Shown piece by piece: positions 1 to 8,680 of a stretch of DNA of 64,000 bases. This DNA comes from Anaerolineae bacterium (GTDB taxonomy: Bacteria > Chloroflexota > Anaerolineae > Aggregatilineales > Aggregatilineaceae). Each line of letters begins with the position of its first letter. The stretch's first letter is position 1. The position numbers were made by a program, and so were the translations under genes. Where the stretch lies: positions 248,001 through 312,000 of the forward strand of contig JAOSJP010000012.1 in NCBI GenBank assembly GCA_027494015.1. The letters run 5' to 3'. A model generated the notes under the pieces. The model saw only the letters and a program-made list of their open reading frames with translations. It had not been told where the DNA came from and ran no database searches.

Positions 1-152
1 CGGTGTGGTTTGGCACGGGTGAGGATATGGATGCCAAGCTGCGCGTCTATAACGCGCTGGTCGCCGAGATCGTCAGCCAGGTGCAGCCGGGCGAGATCGT
101 CATGTCGGACCCGGACCGGCCCTATTACACGGTGTTGTGGCACAACAGTTGA
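1..152 (+). CDS. ftsQ: Cell division protein FtsQ/DivIB, C-terminal end (partial)
   Basis: Only the last 50 codons are in the window, read in the frame starting at base 3 and ending in TGA at 150-152. The piece contains a VWFGTGEDMDAKL stretch, like the conserved FtsQ C-terminal segment in which a glycine-rich strand precedes a lysine-containing helix that contacts FtsL/FtsB. FtsQ is a bitopic divisome scaffold acting in the envelope. The assignment rests on this short match and on its place directly upstream of ftsA and ftsZ, where ftsQ normally sits. The stop codon lies 87 bases before ftsA, so the genes are probably cotranscribed. Confidence 0.6.
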   Translation, partial: VWFGTGEDMDAKLRVYNALVAEIVSQVQPGEIVMSDPDRPYYTVLWHNS

Positions 153-239
153 GCAGGTGCGTCAGGTGGGCGGCCCCTGCGCGCGGGCAGTCAGCCCTGG
201 GCGGCGCGCGGGATATTACACAAGAAATCATCAGTCATC

Positions 240-1496
240 ATGGGCGAACTGGTTGTAGGGGTTGATGTTGGCACGACGAAGGTTTGCACCATCGTCGGCG
301 AAGTGCGCGACAGCGACGTGTACGTGCTGGGCCTGGGCATCGAGCCGTCGCAGGGGATGCGCAAGGGCATGGTCACCGACCTGAACGCCCTCAGCGCTTC
401 CATTCAGGCTTCGGTGCACAAGGCGGAGAAGACGAGCGGCTACGAGATTGGCCGCGCGTTTGTCTCGCTGGCCGGCGGGCACATCGAGTCGATCAACAGC
501 CGGGGGGCGGTCGGCATTCCCAACCAGCGCGGCGTGCAGCTTGACGATCTGGAGCGGGCGATGGACTCGGCGCGGGCCGTGACCCTGCCGCATGGTCGCG
601 AGGTGCTGCACGTCATCCCGCGCAATTACAGCCTCGACGGGCAAACGGGGCTGCGCAGCCCGTTGGGGATGCTCGGCTTCCGCCTGGAAGTGGAGGCGCA
701 CATCATCACCGCCTCGACGCAGGGCGTCAAGAATCTGGAGAAGTGCGTCGAGGATGCGGGCGTGCTGGTGGATCGCTTCATCCTCAACCCGCTGGCCGCC
801 GGCGACACTGTGCTGACGCCGGAAGAGCGCGAGGCGGGCGTGATGATCGTGGACATCGGCGGCGGCACGACCGACCTGGCTATCTTCGTGGACGGCAGTG
901 TGTGGCACACTGCTGTGCTCGGTGTGGGTGGGCAGCACATCACCAACGACATCGCCTATGGGCTGCACCTGCCGACCGAGCTGGCGGAGTCGGTCAAGCT
1001 GACGCACGGTCACGCCGACCCGAAAGCTGTCAGCTCGCTGGAGGCGTTCCCCATCCAGCCGTTCGGCGAAGAGCTGCCCAGCAAAGTCCAGCGCACCGAT
1101 CTGGCGCACATCGTGCACATGCGCGTGGCCGAGGTATTCGAGATGATCCTGAAAGAGGCTAAGCGCAGCGGGTACGACGGGCTGCTGAAGGCGGGCATTG
1201 TCCTCACCGGCGGCAGCAGCCTGCTGCCGGGCATCAAGGTGGTGGCTGCCGATGTGCTGCGGATACCGGTGCGCCTGGGCCAGCCAGAGCGCGTCACGGG
1301 CATGTCCGAGGCGCTCAAAAGCCCGGCCTACAGCACCAGCGTGGGCCTGCTCAAGCTGGGGCTGATCATGGACATTGAGGACGACCGGCGCGAAGCGCTG
1401 CGCAGGCACTCGAACTCGCACGGGTCTGGCCGGGTGCGCGGGTTCTTCCGGGGTGTGGTCGAGCGCCTGCTGCCGAGCGAGGAAACCGGCGAGTAG
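240..1496 (+). CDS. ftsA: Cell division protein FtsA
   Basis: Actin-family ATPase that tethers FtsZ to the membrane and recruits later divisome proteins. The 418-residue product has the family's usual length. The first phosphate loop is seen near the N-terminus ([17 protein letters not shown], residues 5-21), the second actin-type phosphate motif as [13 protein letters not shown] near residues 204-216, and the adenosine motif as [11 protein letters not shown] near residue 322. The insertion after about residue 80 corresponds to the 1C domain typical of FtsA. The C-terminal tail is basic and ends in a short helix with [13 protein letters not shown], fitting the membrane-targeting amphipathic helix. 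The ATG at 240 starts right at the conserved N-terminus. ftsZ follows after about 200 bases. Confidence 0.95.
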   Translation: MGELVVGVDVGTTKVCTIVGEVRDSDVYVLGLGIEPSQGMRKGMVTDLNALSASIQASVHKAEKTSGYEIGRAFVSLAGGHIESINSRGAVGIPNQRGVQLDDLERAMDSARAVTLPHGREVLHVIPRNYSLDGQTGLRSPLGMLGFRLEVEAHIITASTQGVKNLEKCVEDAGVLVDRFILNPLAAGDTVLTPEEREAGVMIVDIGGGTTDLAIFVDGSVWHTAVLGVGGQHITNDIAYGLHLPTELAESVKLTHGHADPKAVSSLEAFPIQPFGEELPSKVQRTDLAHIVHMRVAEVFEMILKEAKRSGYDGLLKAGIVLTGGSSLLPGIKVVAADVLRIPVRLGQPERVTGMSEALKSPAYSTSVGLLKLGLIMDIEDDRREALRRHSNSHGSGRVRGFFRGVVERLLPSEETGE

Positions 1497-1545
1497 CGGG
1501 CAGAGCAGGAGATCGGCGCGCTCTGCAACATTGCAGCATTTACAA

Positions 1546-1574
1546 TTTTCGCGAAAACAAAAATGCCTTACAAT
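1546..1574 (+). promoter_or_regulatory. Candidate promoter ahead of ftsZ
   Basis: A TACAAT -10 hexamer lies at 1569-1574. A weak TTTTCG -35 sits 17 bases upstream, inside a perfect 12-bp palindrome TTTTCGCGAAAA (1546-1557). The block is AT-rich within an otherwise GC-rich gap between ftsA and ftsZ, which fits an independent ftsZ promoter. The -35 match is poor, so the call is tentative. Confidence 0.35.
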
Positions 1575-1696
1575 ACAACATAATCCGTGTTCGATGTGGG
1601 TGGGACCGAGCTGGCCGGCAGGGGGCACCGGGCGCGTGCAACAGGGCCGGACGGTCAAGAAACATCGCAGGCATGACTGTCCAGGAGGGTATTGGT

Positions 1697-2893
1697 ATGG
1701 TGGACTTGCTAGGAATGGACGCGATGGGGCTGGTGGATAATTTCGCCAGCATCAAAGTGGTCGGCATCGGCGGCGGCGGGGGCAACGCTGTCAACCGCAT
1801 GATCGAAGAAGGGCTGGGCGGCGTCGAGTTCATTACCATCAACACCGACGCGCAGTCCCTCATACTCAGCAAAGCCAAGACGCGCGTGCGCATTGGCGAC
1901 AAGCTGACGCGCGGCCTGGGCTGCGGCGGCAATCCGGACGTTGGGCGCAAGGCCGCCGAAGAGAGCGCCGACGAGCTTTATGAAGTGATGCGCGGCGCGG
2001 ATATGGTCTTCATCACCTGCGGGATGGGTGGCGGGACAGGCACCGGCGGCGCGCCGATCATCGCCCAGGTCGCCAAGGAGCTTGGCGCGCTGACCATCGG
2101 TGTGGTGACGCGCCCCTTCACCTTCGAAGGCGCTCGCCGCATTCAGACCGCCGAAGCGGGCATTGAAGCGTTGAAAGGCCAGGTGGATACGCTGATCGTC
2201 ATCCCCAACGACCGCCTGCTGCAGATCGTGGACAAGAAGGCGACGTTGCAGGACGCCTTTGGCATGGCCGACGATGTGCTGCGCCAGGGTATTCAGGGCA
2301 TCTCCGAGCTGATCACCGTGCCCGGCCTGATCAACCTGGACTTCGCCGACGTGCGCACGATTATGTCGGAAGGCGGCGCGGCGCTGATGGCCGTTGGGCG
2401 CGCCAACGGCGACGACCGGGCGCGCAAGGCGGCAGAAGAGGCGATCAGCAGCAAACTGCTCGACGTGACCATTGACGGCGCGCGCGGCATCCTGTTCAAC
2501 GTCACCGGCGGCCCAGCGATGAGCCTGTTCGATGTCAATGAGGCGGCGGCGATCATCAAGGAGACGGCGCACCCGGATGTCAACCTGATCTTCGGCGCGG
2601 TCATTGACGAAAACATGGGCGACGAGATTCGTATCACGGTGATCGCCACCGGCTTCGAGCAGACGCGCGTCGCGGCCCGCCGCCCGGTGCAGCAGCCGCA
2701 GCGCATTCCGCGGCCCGAGCCGGCGCCGCGCGCCGTGCAGCGCCCGCCTGTGCCAGAGATGCCCGTCGAGGAAGAGGAAGCCGACATCGAGCCAGAGCCG
2801 CCGGCAGCGCGCCCCGTGGCCGACGACTTCAAGCGTAAGGTGTACGATACGGACGATCTCGACATCCCGGCCTTCCTGCGCCGCCGCTCCTAG
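1697..2893 (+). CDS. ftsZ: Cell division protein FtsZ
   Basis: Tubulin-like GTPase that polymerises into the cytokinetic Z ring. The nucleotide-binding glycine motif [16 protein letters not shown] is at the N-terminus, the tubulin signature [10 protein letters not shown] follows near residue 107, and the T7 loop synergy region NLDFADVRT is near residue 207. After the globular domain (about residue 320) comes a proline- and acid-rich linker and a conserved C-terminal peptide, [13 protein letters not shown], which binds FtsA. I place the start at ATG 1697: an AGGAGG Shine-Dalgarno at 1683-1688 stands at ideal distance, while the in-frame ATG at 1673 precedes that ribosome site. The product is 398 residues, normal for the family. 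A terminator follows. Confidence 0.96.
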   Translation: MVDLLGMDAMGLVDNFASIKVVGIGGGGGNAVNRMIEEGLGGVEFITINTDAQSLILSKAKTRVRIGDKLTRGLGCGGNPDVGRKAAEESADELYEVMRGADMVFITCGMGGGTGTGGAPIIAQVAKELGALTIGVVTRPFTFEGARRIQTAEAGIEALKGQVDTLIVIPNDRLLQIVDKKATLQDAFGMADDVLRQGIQGISELITVPGLINLDFADVRTIMSEGGAALMAVGRANGDDRARKAAEEAISSKLLDVTIDGARGILFNVTGGPAMSLFDVNEAAAIIKETAHPDVNLIFGAVIDENMGDEIRITVIATGFEQTRVAARRPVQQPQRIPRPEPAPRAVQRPPVPEMPVEEEEADIEPEPPAARPVADDFKRKVYDTDDLDIPAFLRRRS

Positions 2894-3009
2894 GCGCGCC
2901 GGCCATCCTGCGCTGGCCCCGCGCGCCGGCATTGACCAGGCGCGGTGGGGCCGCGTGCGTGGCGCGCCAGCGTCGGTTTTGCTCTGCCTGCTGACCCTCG
3001 TGGATCGGT

Positions 3010-3057
3010 CGCCTTCCGTCAGGGATGCCTGTCACCCGGCGGAAGGCGTCTTTTTTT
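3010..3057 (+). terminator. Rho-independent terminator after ftsZ
   Basis: A perfect 9-bp stem, CGCCTTCCG at 3010-3018 and CGGAAGGCG at 3040-3048, is followed by TC and seven T residues (3051-3057). It lies 117 bases after the ftsZ stop and cleanly separates the division cluster from nrdR. Confidence 0.9.
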
Positions 3058-3112
3058 GGACGCTTGCCCGCCGATGGAGAAAGGATTGAAGTTTCTTAAT
3101 GAAAGGGCCGAT

Positions 3113-3128
3113 TAGTACTCTGGTACTA
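3113..3128. promoter_or_regulatory. Perfect 6-bp inverted repeat upstream of nrdR
   Basis: TAGTAC and GTACTA flank the four-base spacer TCTG. The site stands between the ftsZ terminator and the NrdR-box-like pair, in the leader of nrdR. Its position suggests an operator, but no regulator can be named from the sequence. Confidence 0.3.
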
Positions 3129-3174
3129 TAGGCGCAGTCCCCCGGTTCGTGTTACAGTGAAAGCCCATCAACGG

Positions 3175-3216
3175 CCATATACAGGGGTGTTATCCCACAA
3201 GAACCCCTATATATGG
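3175..3216. promoter_or_regulatory. Paired NrdR-box-like sites upstream of nrdR
   Basis: Two related sites face each other: CCATATACAGGGG (3175-3187) and CCCCTATATATGG (3204-3216). The second matches the core of the published NrdR box (CwATATcTwG) at about 8 of 10 positions, the first at about 7. Their cores are centred 31 bp apart, that is three helical turns, which is the known spacing of NrdR box pairs. They lie upstream of nrdR and nrdJ, so NrdR probably represses its own operon here. The two halves could also pair as a hairpin, an alternative reading. Confidence 0.6.
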
Positions 3217-3245
3217 CGGTTTATCCCACAACTGCTGTGGGATAA
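3190..3245. repeat. Three TTATCCCACA copies interleaved with the NrdR boxes
   Basis: TTATCCCACA occurs at 3190-3199 (+), 3221-3230 (+) and 3236-3245 (-). The first two are exactly 31 bp apart. The second and third form a perfect inverted repeat with a five-base spacer. The word resembles a DnaA box with one extra C, but it does not fit the nine-base consensus. A second regulator binding alongside NrdR is possible. Confidence 0.5.
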
Positions 3246-3443
3246 CAGGGGCGGGCAGACACATACGCGCACTTAAGAGAATCTTGATAATGAGCTGCTG
3301 TGGGCGGCTGTCTCTGGCGCAGAGGACCCTGCTGGCGCGCAGAGGCCAGGCGGCCCGCGCGCTTTTGGATGAGCCTGCGCAGGCTGCCTGGCCACAAGCG
3401 AGTGGGAGAGAAGCGGGCGCGTCTGGCGCAGAAAGGGCCGGGT

Positions 3444-3989
3444 ATGAAGTGCCCATATTGCGAGGCGGATAACAAGTCGCGCGTCATAGATACCACCCGC
3501 GACACGCAGGGGGGCATCCGCCGCCGCCGCGAGTGTAAGAAATGCGGGCGGCGCTTCAGCACCTACGAGCGGGTGCTGCGCTCGACTCCCCTGCTGATTA
3601 AGAGCAGCGGGGATCGCGAGGCGTTCGACCGCGAGAAGCTGATTCGCGGCATCCAGATTTCGTGCGCCAAGCGGCCCATCCAGGCCGCCGAGATCAAGGC
3701 GCTGGTGGATCGCATCGAAACGCATTTGCAGCAATTGGGGCGGGACGAAGTCTCCAGCCGGGTGGTGGGCGATATGGTGATCGAGGGTCTCAAGACACTC
3801 GATCCCATCGCCTACATCCGTTACGCGATTGTTTATCTGGGACTGGACAGCCTGACCAGCGTGCGCGACATCATTGACGGGCTGCTGGGCGAACAGGGCA
3901 ATACAGGGGCGGGCAAGGGGGCAACTGCTCCGGCAGGCGGCTCGCAGTCACCAGGTAACGCGGCGGAAGGCGCTGGCGCGCCCCCATAA
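3444..3989 (+). CDS. nrdR: Transcriptional repressor NrdR
   Basis: Zinc-ribbon/ATP-cone repressor that senses ATP/dATP and shuts down ribonucleotide reductase genes. The start at ATG 3444 gives the canonical N-terminus MKCPYC. The second zinc pair lies in ECKKCGRRFSTYER. The ATP-cone follows from about residue 48 (LLIKSSGDREAFDREKL) to about 140. The product is 181 residues, some 25-30 longer than usual, because of a low-complexity Gly/Ala/Pro tail after GLLGEQG. The open frame extends further 5' but without homology. A GAAAGGG ribosome site precedes the ATG. The target gene nrdJ follows 150 bases downstream, and NrdR-box-like sites lie 230-270 bases upstream. Confidence 0.95.
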   Translation: MKCPYCEADNKSRVIDTTRDTQGGIRRRRECKKCGRRFSTYERVLRSTPLLIKSSGDREAFDREKLIRGIQISCAKRPIQAAEIKALVDRIETHLQQLGRDEVSSRVVGDMVIEGLKTLDPIAYIRYAIVYLGLDSLTSVRDIIDGLLGEQGNTGAGKGATAPAGGSQSPGNAAEGAGAPP

Positions 3990-4042
3990 CCGGCGGCGTC
4001 CTGAAAGCAGGAAGTATCAGAGAACTCGATAGCCTGGGGCCG

Positions 4043-4062
4043 GCCTTGCTGCACAGCAAGGC
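4043..4062. other. Small perfect hairpin between nrdR and nrdJ
   Basis: GCCTTGCTG and CAGCAAGGC form a 9-bp stem around a two-base loop. No T tract follows, so a simple terminator is unlikely. It could stabilise or process the nrdR-nrdJ transcript. Confidence 0.4.
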
Positions 4063-4139
4063 TGCAGATATCGCTTTGTCTTTGGTCAGAGAACAGAGGG
4101 GTGCTGCGGCACCCGCTATAGCTGGGCAAGGAGTGACAG

Positions 4140-7100
4140 ATGGTGGGCCGAGCCGATCAGAAGAAGGCGGTTGATACGCGCTCGAACGGGTTCCAGAAAA
4201 CTCCGCTGCCGCCAGACCTGGCGCGCCCGATCGCGCTGGCCGATAACGCGCGCACGGTGCTGCGCAAGCGTTATCTGCGCCGGGGCGACGATGGGCAGCC
4301 CGTTGAGACTGAGCAAGAGATGTTCTGGCGCGTGGCGTACAACATCGCCAAGGCCGAAGAAGAACACGGTGGGGACGTAGAGGGCACGGCCCGCCACTTC
4401 TACGACCTGCTGACCACGCTGCGCTTTTTCCCCAACAGCCCCACGTTCACCGGCGCGGGGACGCCGCTGGGCCAGCTTGCGGCCTGCTTTGTGCTGCCCA
4501 TTGACGATGACATGGGGCGCACCGGGTCGGGCATCTTCGAGACGCTGCGCCACGCCGCGCTGATCCAGCAGACGGGCGGGGGCAACGGCTTCTCGTTCAG
4601 CCGGCTGCGACCCAAAGGGGCGCTGGTGCGCTCCTCAAGCGGCGAGGCGACCGGGCCGGTCGGCTTCCTGCGCGTCTACGATCAGGCGTTTGGGGAGATC
4701 GCCCAGGGCGGGTGCCTGGTGCCGGACACGTTGGTTTTCACGGCTGAGGGGGCGCTCTATCTGGGTGAGATCGTCACGCACGGCGAGCCGGGCTGGCGCC
4801 CGCACCGCCTGACCGTGGCGAGCGATGAGGGTCAGCGCGAGTCGCGGCAGGTGTACAACAACGGCGTAGCGCGGGTGCTGCGAGTTCGTACCGAAGAGGG
4901 ACTGGAGCTGGCGGGCACGCCCGATCACAAGATCAAGGTGATGACGGTGGAAGGCCCGGCCTGGCGACGCCTCGATGAGCTTCAGCCGGGCGATGCGGCG
5001 CTGGTCAAGCTGGGCCAGCACCAGGGTCAGCGCCAGGCGCTGAGCCATCCTGTGCGGCGGCGCGGTAACCAGGTGATGCCCAACCTACCCGCTGTTCTGA
5101 ATGAGGAATTCGCCTTCTTCCTCGGTTATCTGGCCGGCGATGGGTTTGTCGCCAGCGGCGAGCAGGATCACCGCGTGGGCGTGACGGTCGCCCACAGCAG
5201 CTACCTTCTAAGTGAGGTGCCGGCCCTCTTCAAACGGCTGTTTGGCGAGCAAACGCATGTTCACCGCCAACAGAAAGCGCATGACGCCTCAGCGACTTTC
5301 TGGGTGGACAACCGGGCTGTTAAGGACTTCCTGATCCTCAATGGACTGCACAAGCTGTCGAGCACGCAGGTGCGGGTGCCGCGTCTGATCCGACAGAGTC
5401 CGCCTGATGTTGTCGGCGCATACCTGCGCGGCCTGTTCGAGGCGGATGGCTCGCTTTCTCATGGCTATCCACAACTGCTGAGCAGCTCAGAGGCGCTGAT
5501 CCGCGAAGTGGCGGTGCTCTTGATCGGGTTGGGCTGCCCTGTGCGGCTAGCGCGCCACCCGCAGTCCACCGACCGCTACGGCAGCGCGCCCATGTGGTTG
5601 CTGCGTGTACATTCGTTTGCCGGGTTGCAGGCGTGGTGTGAGCGCATCGGCTGTGATGCTGGCTCTCGCTTCGCGGCCTGTTTGGACTATGAGCCAGACC
5701 TCTCGCGGGAGGTGACGTATCCCCTGCCTCATGCAGCCTACTGGGTCGAGCCGGTGCTGGAGGCCATCAGCCTGCCGCAGATTGATGCGCACGGGCGGGG
5801 TACGGGAAAGAAGTTTCGCGCCACCGATCCCCGGCTGCGCAAGCAATTGCTGCGCTATACGCGCGGTGATCGCCAGTTGACGCTCTCCGGTTACGAGTTG
5901 CTCAGCAGCCAGCACGAGGACTTCGCCGCGCACGCCCGTCCGGTGGACAACCTGTGGTTTGTGTCGGTGCTGGCGGTTGAGGAGGCGGGCGAATCGCTGA
6001 CGCTCGATCTCGAAGTGGACGACAACCACACCTATCTGGCTGGCGGCTGGGTGACTCACAACTCGCGCAGAGGGGCCAACATGGCCGTCCTGCGCGTGGA
6101 TCACCCCGACATCCGCGAGTTCATCACCTGCAAGACCGACGAGAACGCCATCACCAACTTCAACATCTCGGTCGGTATCACCGACGCTTTCATGCGCGCG
6201 GTGGAAGCAGACGGCGACTTCGACCTGGTGAACCCGCACGATGGCACAGTCTGGCATACGGTGCGCGCCCGCGACCTGTTCGGCCAGGTCGTGCGCCAGG
6301 CGCACCATAACGGCGAGCCGGGCGTGCTCTTCCTGGACACGGCCAACCGTGAGAATCCCGTCCCGCACCTGTATGAGCTGGAGTCAACCAACCCCTGCGG
6401 CGAGCAGTATTTGGGTCCTTTTGAGAACTGCTGCCTGGGCAGCATCAACCTGGCCCAGCACCTCACCGCAGACCGGCGCATGGATTGGGACAGGCTGGCT
6501 GAGACGGTGGCGCTGTCTACGCGCTTCCTGGACGATGTGGTCAGCGTCAACGCCTATGTGCCCGCCGTGCCCCAACTGAAAGAGGCGGCGCACCGCGTCC
6601 GGCGTATCGGGCTGGGCATTATGGGCCTGGCCGACCTGATGTACGCGCTCGGCGTGCGCTACGGGGCGGAGGAGGGCCAGGAGTTCGCCAGCCAGGTGAT
6701 AGAGTTCGTGCGCTATCACGCGATGCGCACCAGCATCGCCCTGGCCGAGGAGCGCGGGCCATTCCCGGCCATTCACGGCAGCCTGTACGATCCCGCTCAC
6801 CTGCACTGGCAGCCGCCGCAGCCGCTCGTCCCCTACGCGCGCGACTGGGGCCGCCCGCCGCTCGACTGGCCGCAGATCGCGGAGGGGATCAAGCGGCATG
6901 GCATTCGCAACGGCGCGCAGCTCACCGTCGCGCCGACCGGCACGATCTCGACGGTGGCCGGCATCGAGGGCTACGGCTGCGAGCCGGTCTTCGCCCTGGC
7001 CTACACGCGCTACGTCAACGACAACGGCAGGCAGCTCACCCTGCAATACACCAGCCCGCAGTTCGAGCGGGCGCTGCGCGAGGCCGGGCTGGACGAGGCG

Positions 7101-8000
7101 CAGATCGCTGCCATTGTCGAGCAGGTCAACCTGAGCGGGACGTGCCAGGACGTGCCCGGCGTGCCGGAGGAAGTGCGGCGCGTGTTCGTCGTCAGCAGCG
7201 ACGTGACCGCCGAGGAGCACGTGCGGATGCAGGCGGCGCTGCAAGCCTTCACCGACAGTGCCATCTCGAAAACAGTCAACTTCCCCACCGGCGCGACCGA
7301 AGACGACGTGCGCACCGCCTACCTGCTCGGCTGGGAGCTTGGCTGCAAGGGCATGACCGTCTACGTGACCGGCAGCCGCGAAAAGGTGGTGCTGGAGACC
7401 GCCGAGACGCGCCAGAAAAAGGAAGGCGGCGACCAGCCGGTTGTGCAGCCGCTCCTGTTCAACGAGGATAAGAAGCCGCGCCCGCGCCATCTGGAGGGCA
7501 AGACCTACCGGGTGGAGACTCCGCTCGGCACGACTTACGTCACCGTCAACGAGAACGGCGAGGGCAGGGGCGAGCCTTTCGAGATCTTCCTGCACACGGC
7601 CAAAGCCGGGTCAGATACGGCGGCGGTCGCCGAAGCGCTGGGCCGCCTGATCTCCTACATTCTGCGCCTGGCCTCGCCGGTGACGCAGCGCAACCGTCTG
7701 CGCGAAATCGTGCGCCAGATGAGCGGCATCGGCGGCGTGCGCTCCATCGGCTTTGGCCCGCACCGCGTCAGCAGCCTGCCCGACGGCATCGCCCAGGTGT
7801 TGCAGGAATATCTTGACGAGAGCGAGGAGGCGGCGCGCCTGGCAGGTGATAGCGCAGCGCCTGCCCCACCGCCGGGCCAGCTTGCGCTGCAACTGCGCAC
7901 GCACCCGCTGGGCGACCTATGCCCGGAGTGCGGGGCGGCCACGCTGGTCAACGAAGAGGGCTGTCGCAAGTGCTATTCGTGCGGCTTCAGCGAGTGCTGA
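4140..8000 (+). CDS. nrdJ: Adenosylcobalamin-dependent ribonucleotide reductase (class II) with intein
   Basis: Reduces ribonucleotides to deoxyribonucleotides using a B12-generated thiyl radical, without oxygen. The precursor is 1286 residues. Removing the intein (C192-N641) leaves about 836, normal for NrdJ. Visible features are the first redox cysteine in LAACFVLP (C116), the radical-site motif NPCGEQ (C753 in the precursor), NENAI-type substrate loops, APTGTIS near residue 932, and a C-terminal zinc ribbon with redox cysteines (CPECGAATL...[12 protein letters not shown]). The start ATG 4140 has an AAGGAG ribosome site 6 bases upstream. nrdR stands just before and NrdR-box-like sites precede both, so control by dATP through NrdR is likely. 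A hairpin at 8028 closes the unit. No other reductase class is in the window. Confidence 0.95.
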   Translation: MVGRADQKKAVDTRSNGFQKTPLPPDLARPIALADNARTVLRKRYLRRGDDGQPVETEQEMFWRVAYNIAKAEEEHGGDVEGTARHFYDLLTTLRFFPNSPTFTGAGTPLGQLAACFVLPIDDDMGRTGSGIFETLRHAALIQQTGGGNGFSFSRLRPKGALVRSSSGEATGPVGFLRVYDQAFGEIAQGGCLVPDTLVFTAEGALYLGEIVTHGEPGWRPHRLTVASDEGQRESRQVYNNGVARVLRVRTEEGLELAGTPDHKIKVMTVEGPAWRRLDELQPGDAALVKLGQHQGQRQALSHPVRRRGNQVMPNLPAVLNEEFAFFLGYLAGDGFVASGEQDHRVGVTVAHSSYLLSEVPALFKRLFGEQTHVHRQQKAHDASATFWVDNRAVKDFLILNGLHKLSSTQVRVPRLIRQSPPDVVGAYLRGLFEADGSLSHGYPQLLSSSEALIREVAVLLIGLGCPVRLARHPQSTDRYGSAPMWLLRVHSFAGLQAWCERIGCDAGSRFAACLDYEPDLSREVTYPLPHAAYWVEPVLEAISLPQIDAHGRGTGKKFRATDPRLRKQLLRYTRGDRQLTLSGYELLSSQHEDFAAHARPVDNLWFVSVLAVEEAGESLTLDLEVDDNHTYLAGGWVTHNSRRGANMAVLRVDHPDIREFITCKTDENAITNFNISVGITDAFMRAVEADGDFDLVNPHDGTVWHTVRARDLFGQVVRQAHHNGEPGVLFLDTANRENPVPHLYELESTNPCGEQYLGPFENCCLGSINLAQHLTADRRMDWDRLAETVALSTRFLDDVVSVNAYVPAVPQLKEAAHRVRRIGLGIMGLADLMYALGVRYGAEEGQEFASQVIEFVRYHAMRTSIALAEERGPFPAIHGSLYDPAHLHWQPPQPLVPYARDWGRPPLDWPQIAEGIKRHGIRNGAQLTVAPTGTISTVAGIEGYGCEPVFALAYTRYVNDNGRQLTLQYTSPQFERALREAGLDEAQIAAIVEQVNLSGTCQDVPGVPEEVRRVFVVSSDVTAEEHVRMQAALQAFTDSAISKTVNFPTGATEDDVRTAYLLGWELGCKGMTVYVTGSREKVVLETAETRQKKEGGDQPVVQPLLFNEDKKPRPRHLEGKTYRVETPLGTTYVTVNENGEGRGEPFEIFLHTAKAGSDTAAVAEALGRLISYILRLASPVTQRNRLREIVRQMSGIGGVRSIGFGPHRVSSLPDGIAQVLQEYLDESEEAARLAGDSAAPAPPPGQLALQLRTHPLGDLCPECGAATLVNEEGCRKCYSCGFSEC
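4713..6062 (+). other. Intein with LAGLIDADG homing endonuclease inside NrdJ
   Basis: A 450-residue in-frame insertion splits the NrdJ sequence between IAQGG and SRRGANM. It begins with Cys ([10 protein letters not shown]), carries a block B-like TPDHKI, and ends with VTHN followed by Ser, the normal splice junction. Two endonuclease motifs are visible: [11 protein letters not shown] near residue 328 and [11 protein letters not shown] near residue 430 of the precursor, each with the acidic residue of an active dodecapeptide. The flanking reductase halves join seamlessly when it is removed. Codon use is close to the host gene, slightly less GC-rich. Both splicing and endonuclease residues look intact, so it is probably active. 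Confidence 0.93.
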
Positions 8001-8027
8001 TCGCTGAAGCCCCGTCTATCGTGTTCA

Positions 8028-8050
8028 GAAGCCGGCCCCGCGCCGGCTTC
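8028..8050 (+). terminator. Probable terminator hairpin after nrdJ
   Basis: GAAGCCGGC (8028-8036) and GCCGGCTTC (8042-8050) pair perfectly over 9 bp, with a five-base loop, 28 bases after the nrdJ stop. The following TTGCTGG is a weak T tract. Confidence 0.6.
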
Positions 8051-8207
8051 TTGCTGGCATTGGCTGAGCTGTCGGGGCGCAAAGAGAAGAGAAGTCGAGG
8101 GGGGTTCTCTATCTGCTGACCGCTGACTGGCTGATCGCTGACTTGACATTTCGGCGGCGCGGACTATACCTGTGACTCAGGGCATGATAGCCTGAGGGAA
8201 TAGCGCC

Positions 8208-8561
8208 TTGATCACTCCGGCAAGCGTGGCGGGCACCGTTGCGGTGCTGCTGACGGTGATCACCTTCATCTGGCGGCTGCGCCGCGAGCGCCGCGAAGTG
8301 ATCAATCGCGGCGTGAACCAGCCGCCCGCCCTGACGTGGGTGCGGCCAACGGTCTATACGCTCTACCGCGCAGTCATCTACACGACCCTGGCCTACCTGC
8401 TGGTCAGCGGCTACTACCTGATCAAGTTCCGTCATCGCTGCCAGGCCACGCCAGAGGGTCGCGCAGCGTATGAGGCGGACAATGTGCGCGATCATCTGTT
8501 TGAGGCGCTGGCCTGGCCGGTGACGTACCAGGACGGGCCGGAGTGCCTGGCAGAAGAGTAG
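8208..8561 (+). CDS. Small membrane protein of unknown function
   Basis: I do not recognise this 117-residue product. It has an N-terminal hydrophobic helix (about residues 5-22), a basic loop (RLRRERREVINRG), a second hydrophobic stretch (about residues 52-70, YTTLAYLLVSGYYLI) and a hydrophilic C-terminal tail. This suggests two membrane helices. The start is a TTG preceded by GAGGGA. It stands alone between nrdJ and the convergent macroglobulin gene. Confidence that it is coding comes from the open frame, hydrophobic pattern and ribosome site only. Confidence 0.5.
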   Translation: MITPASVAGTVAVLLTVITFIWRLRRERREVINRGVNQPPALTWVRPTVYTLYRAVIYTTLAYLLVSGYYLIKFRHRCQATPEGRAAYEADNVRDHLFEALAWPVTYQDGPECLAEE

Positions 8562-8594
8562 GGCATTCGCGCAGGAGGCACGCAGCAGAAGGGG

Positions 8595-8626
8595 GCGTAG
8601 GGGCGTATTGCAATACGCCCCTACGC
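8595..8626. repeat. 32-bp perfect palindrome (GTAGGGGCGTATT family)
   Basis: A perfect palindrome of 16-bp arms with core ATTGCAAT, between the ends of two convergent genes. Similar dispersed palindromes in this window are at 29061-29082, 32370-32399 and 56477-56506. At this position it could end transcription from both sides. Confidence 0.8.
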
Positions 8627-8680
8627 ATTCAGAGAGCGGGGGCTGCTTTCTACGGGCAGCGCCCCGTCAGCTACCCCCTC

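Noticed and set aside
3190..3245. DnaA boxes (TTATCCCACA) and a possible replication origin
   Set aside because: The words have one base too many for the TTATNCACA consensus, and no dnaA, dnaN or AT-rich unwinding region is near.
3990..4139. A cobalamin riboswitch before the B12-dependent nrdJ
   Set aside because: The gap is only 150 bases, contains no B12-box-like sequence and shows only a simple hairpin.
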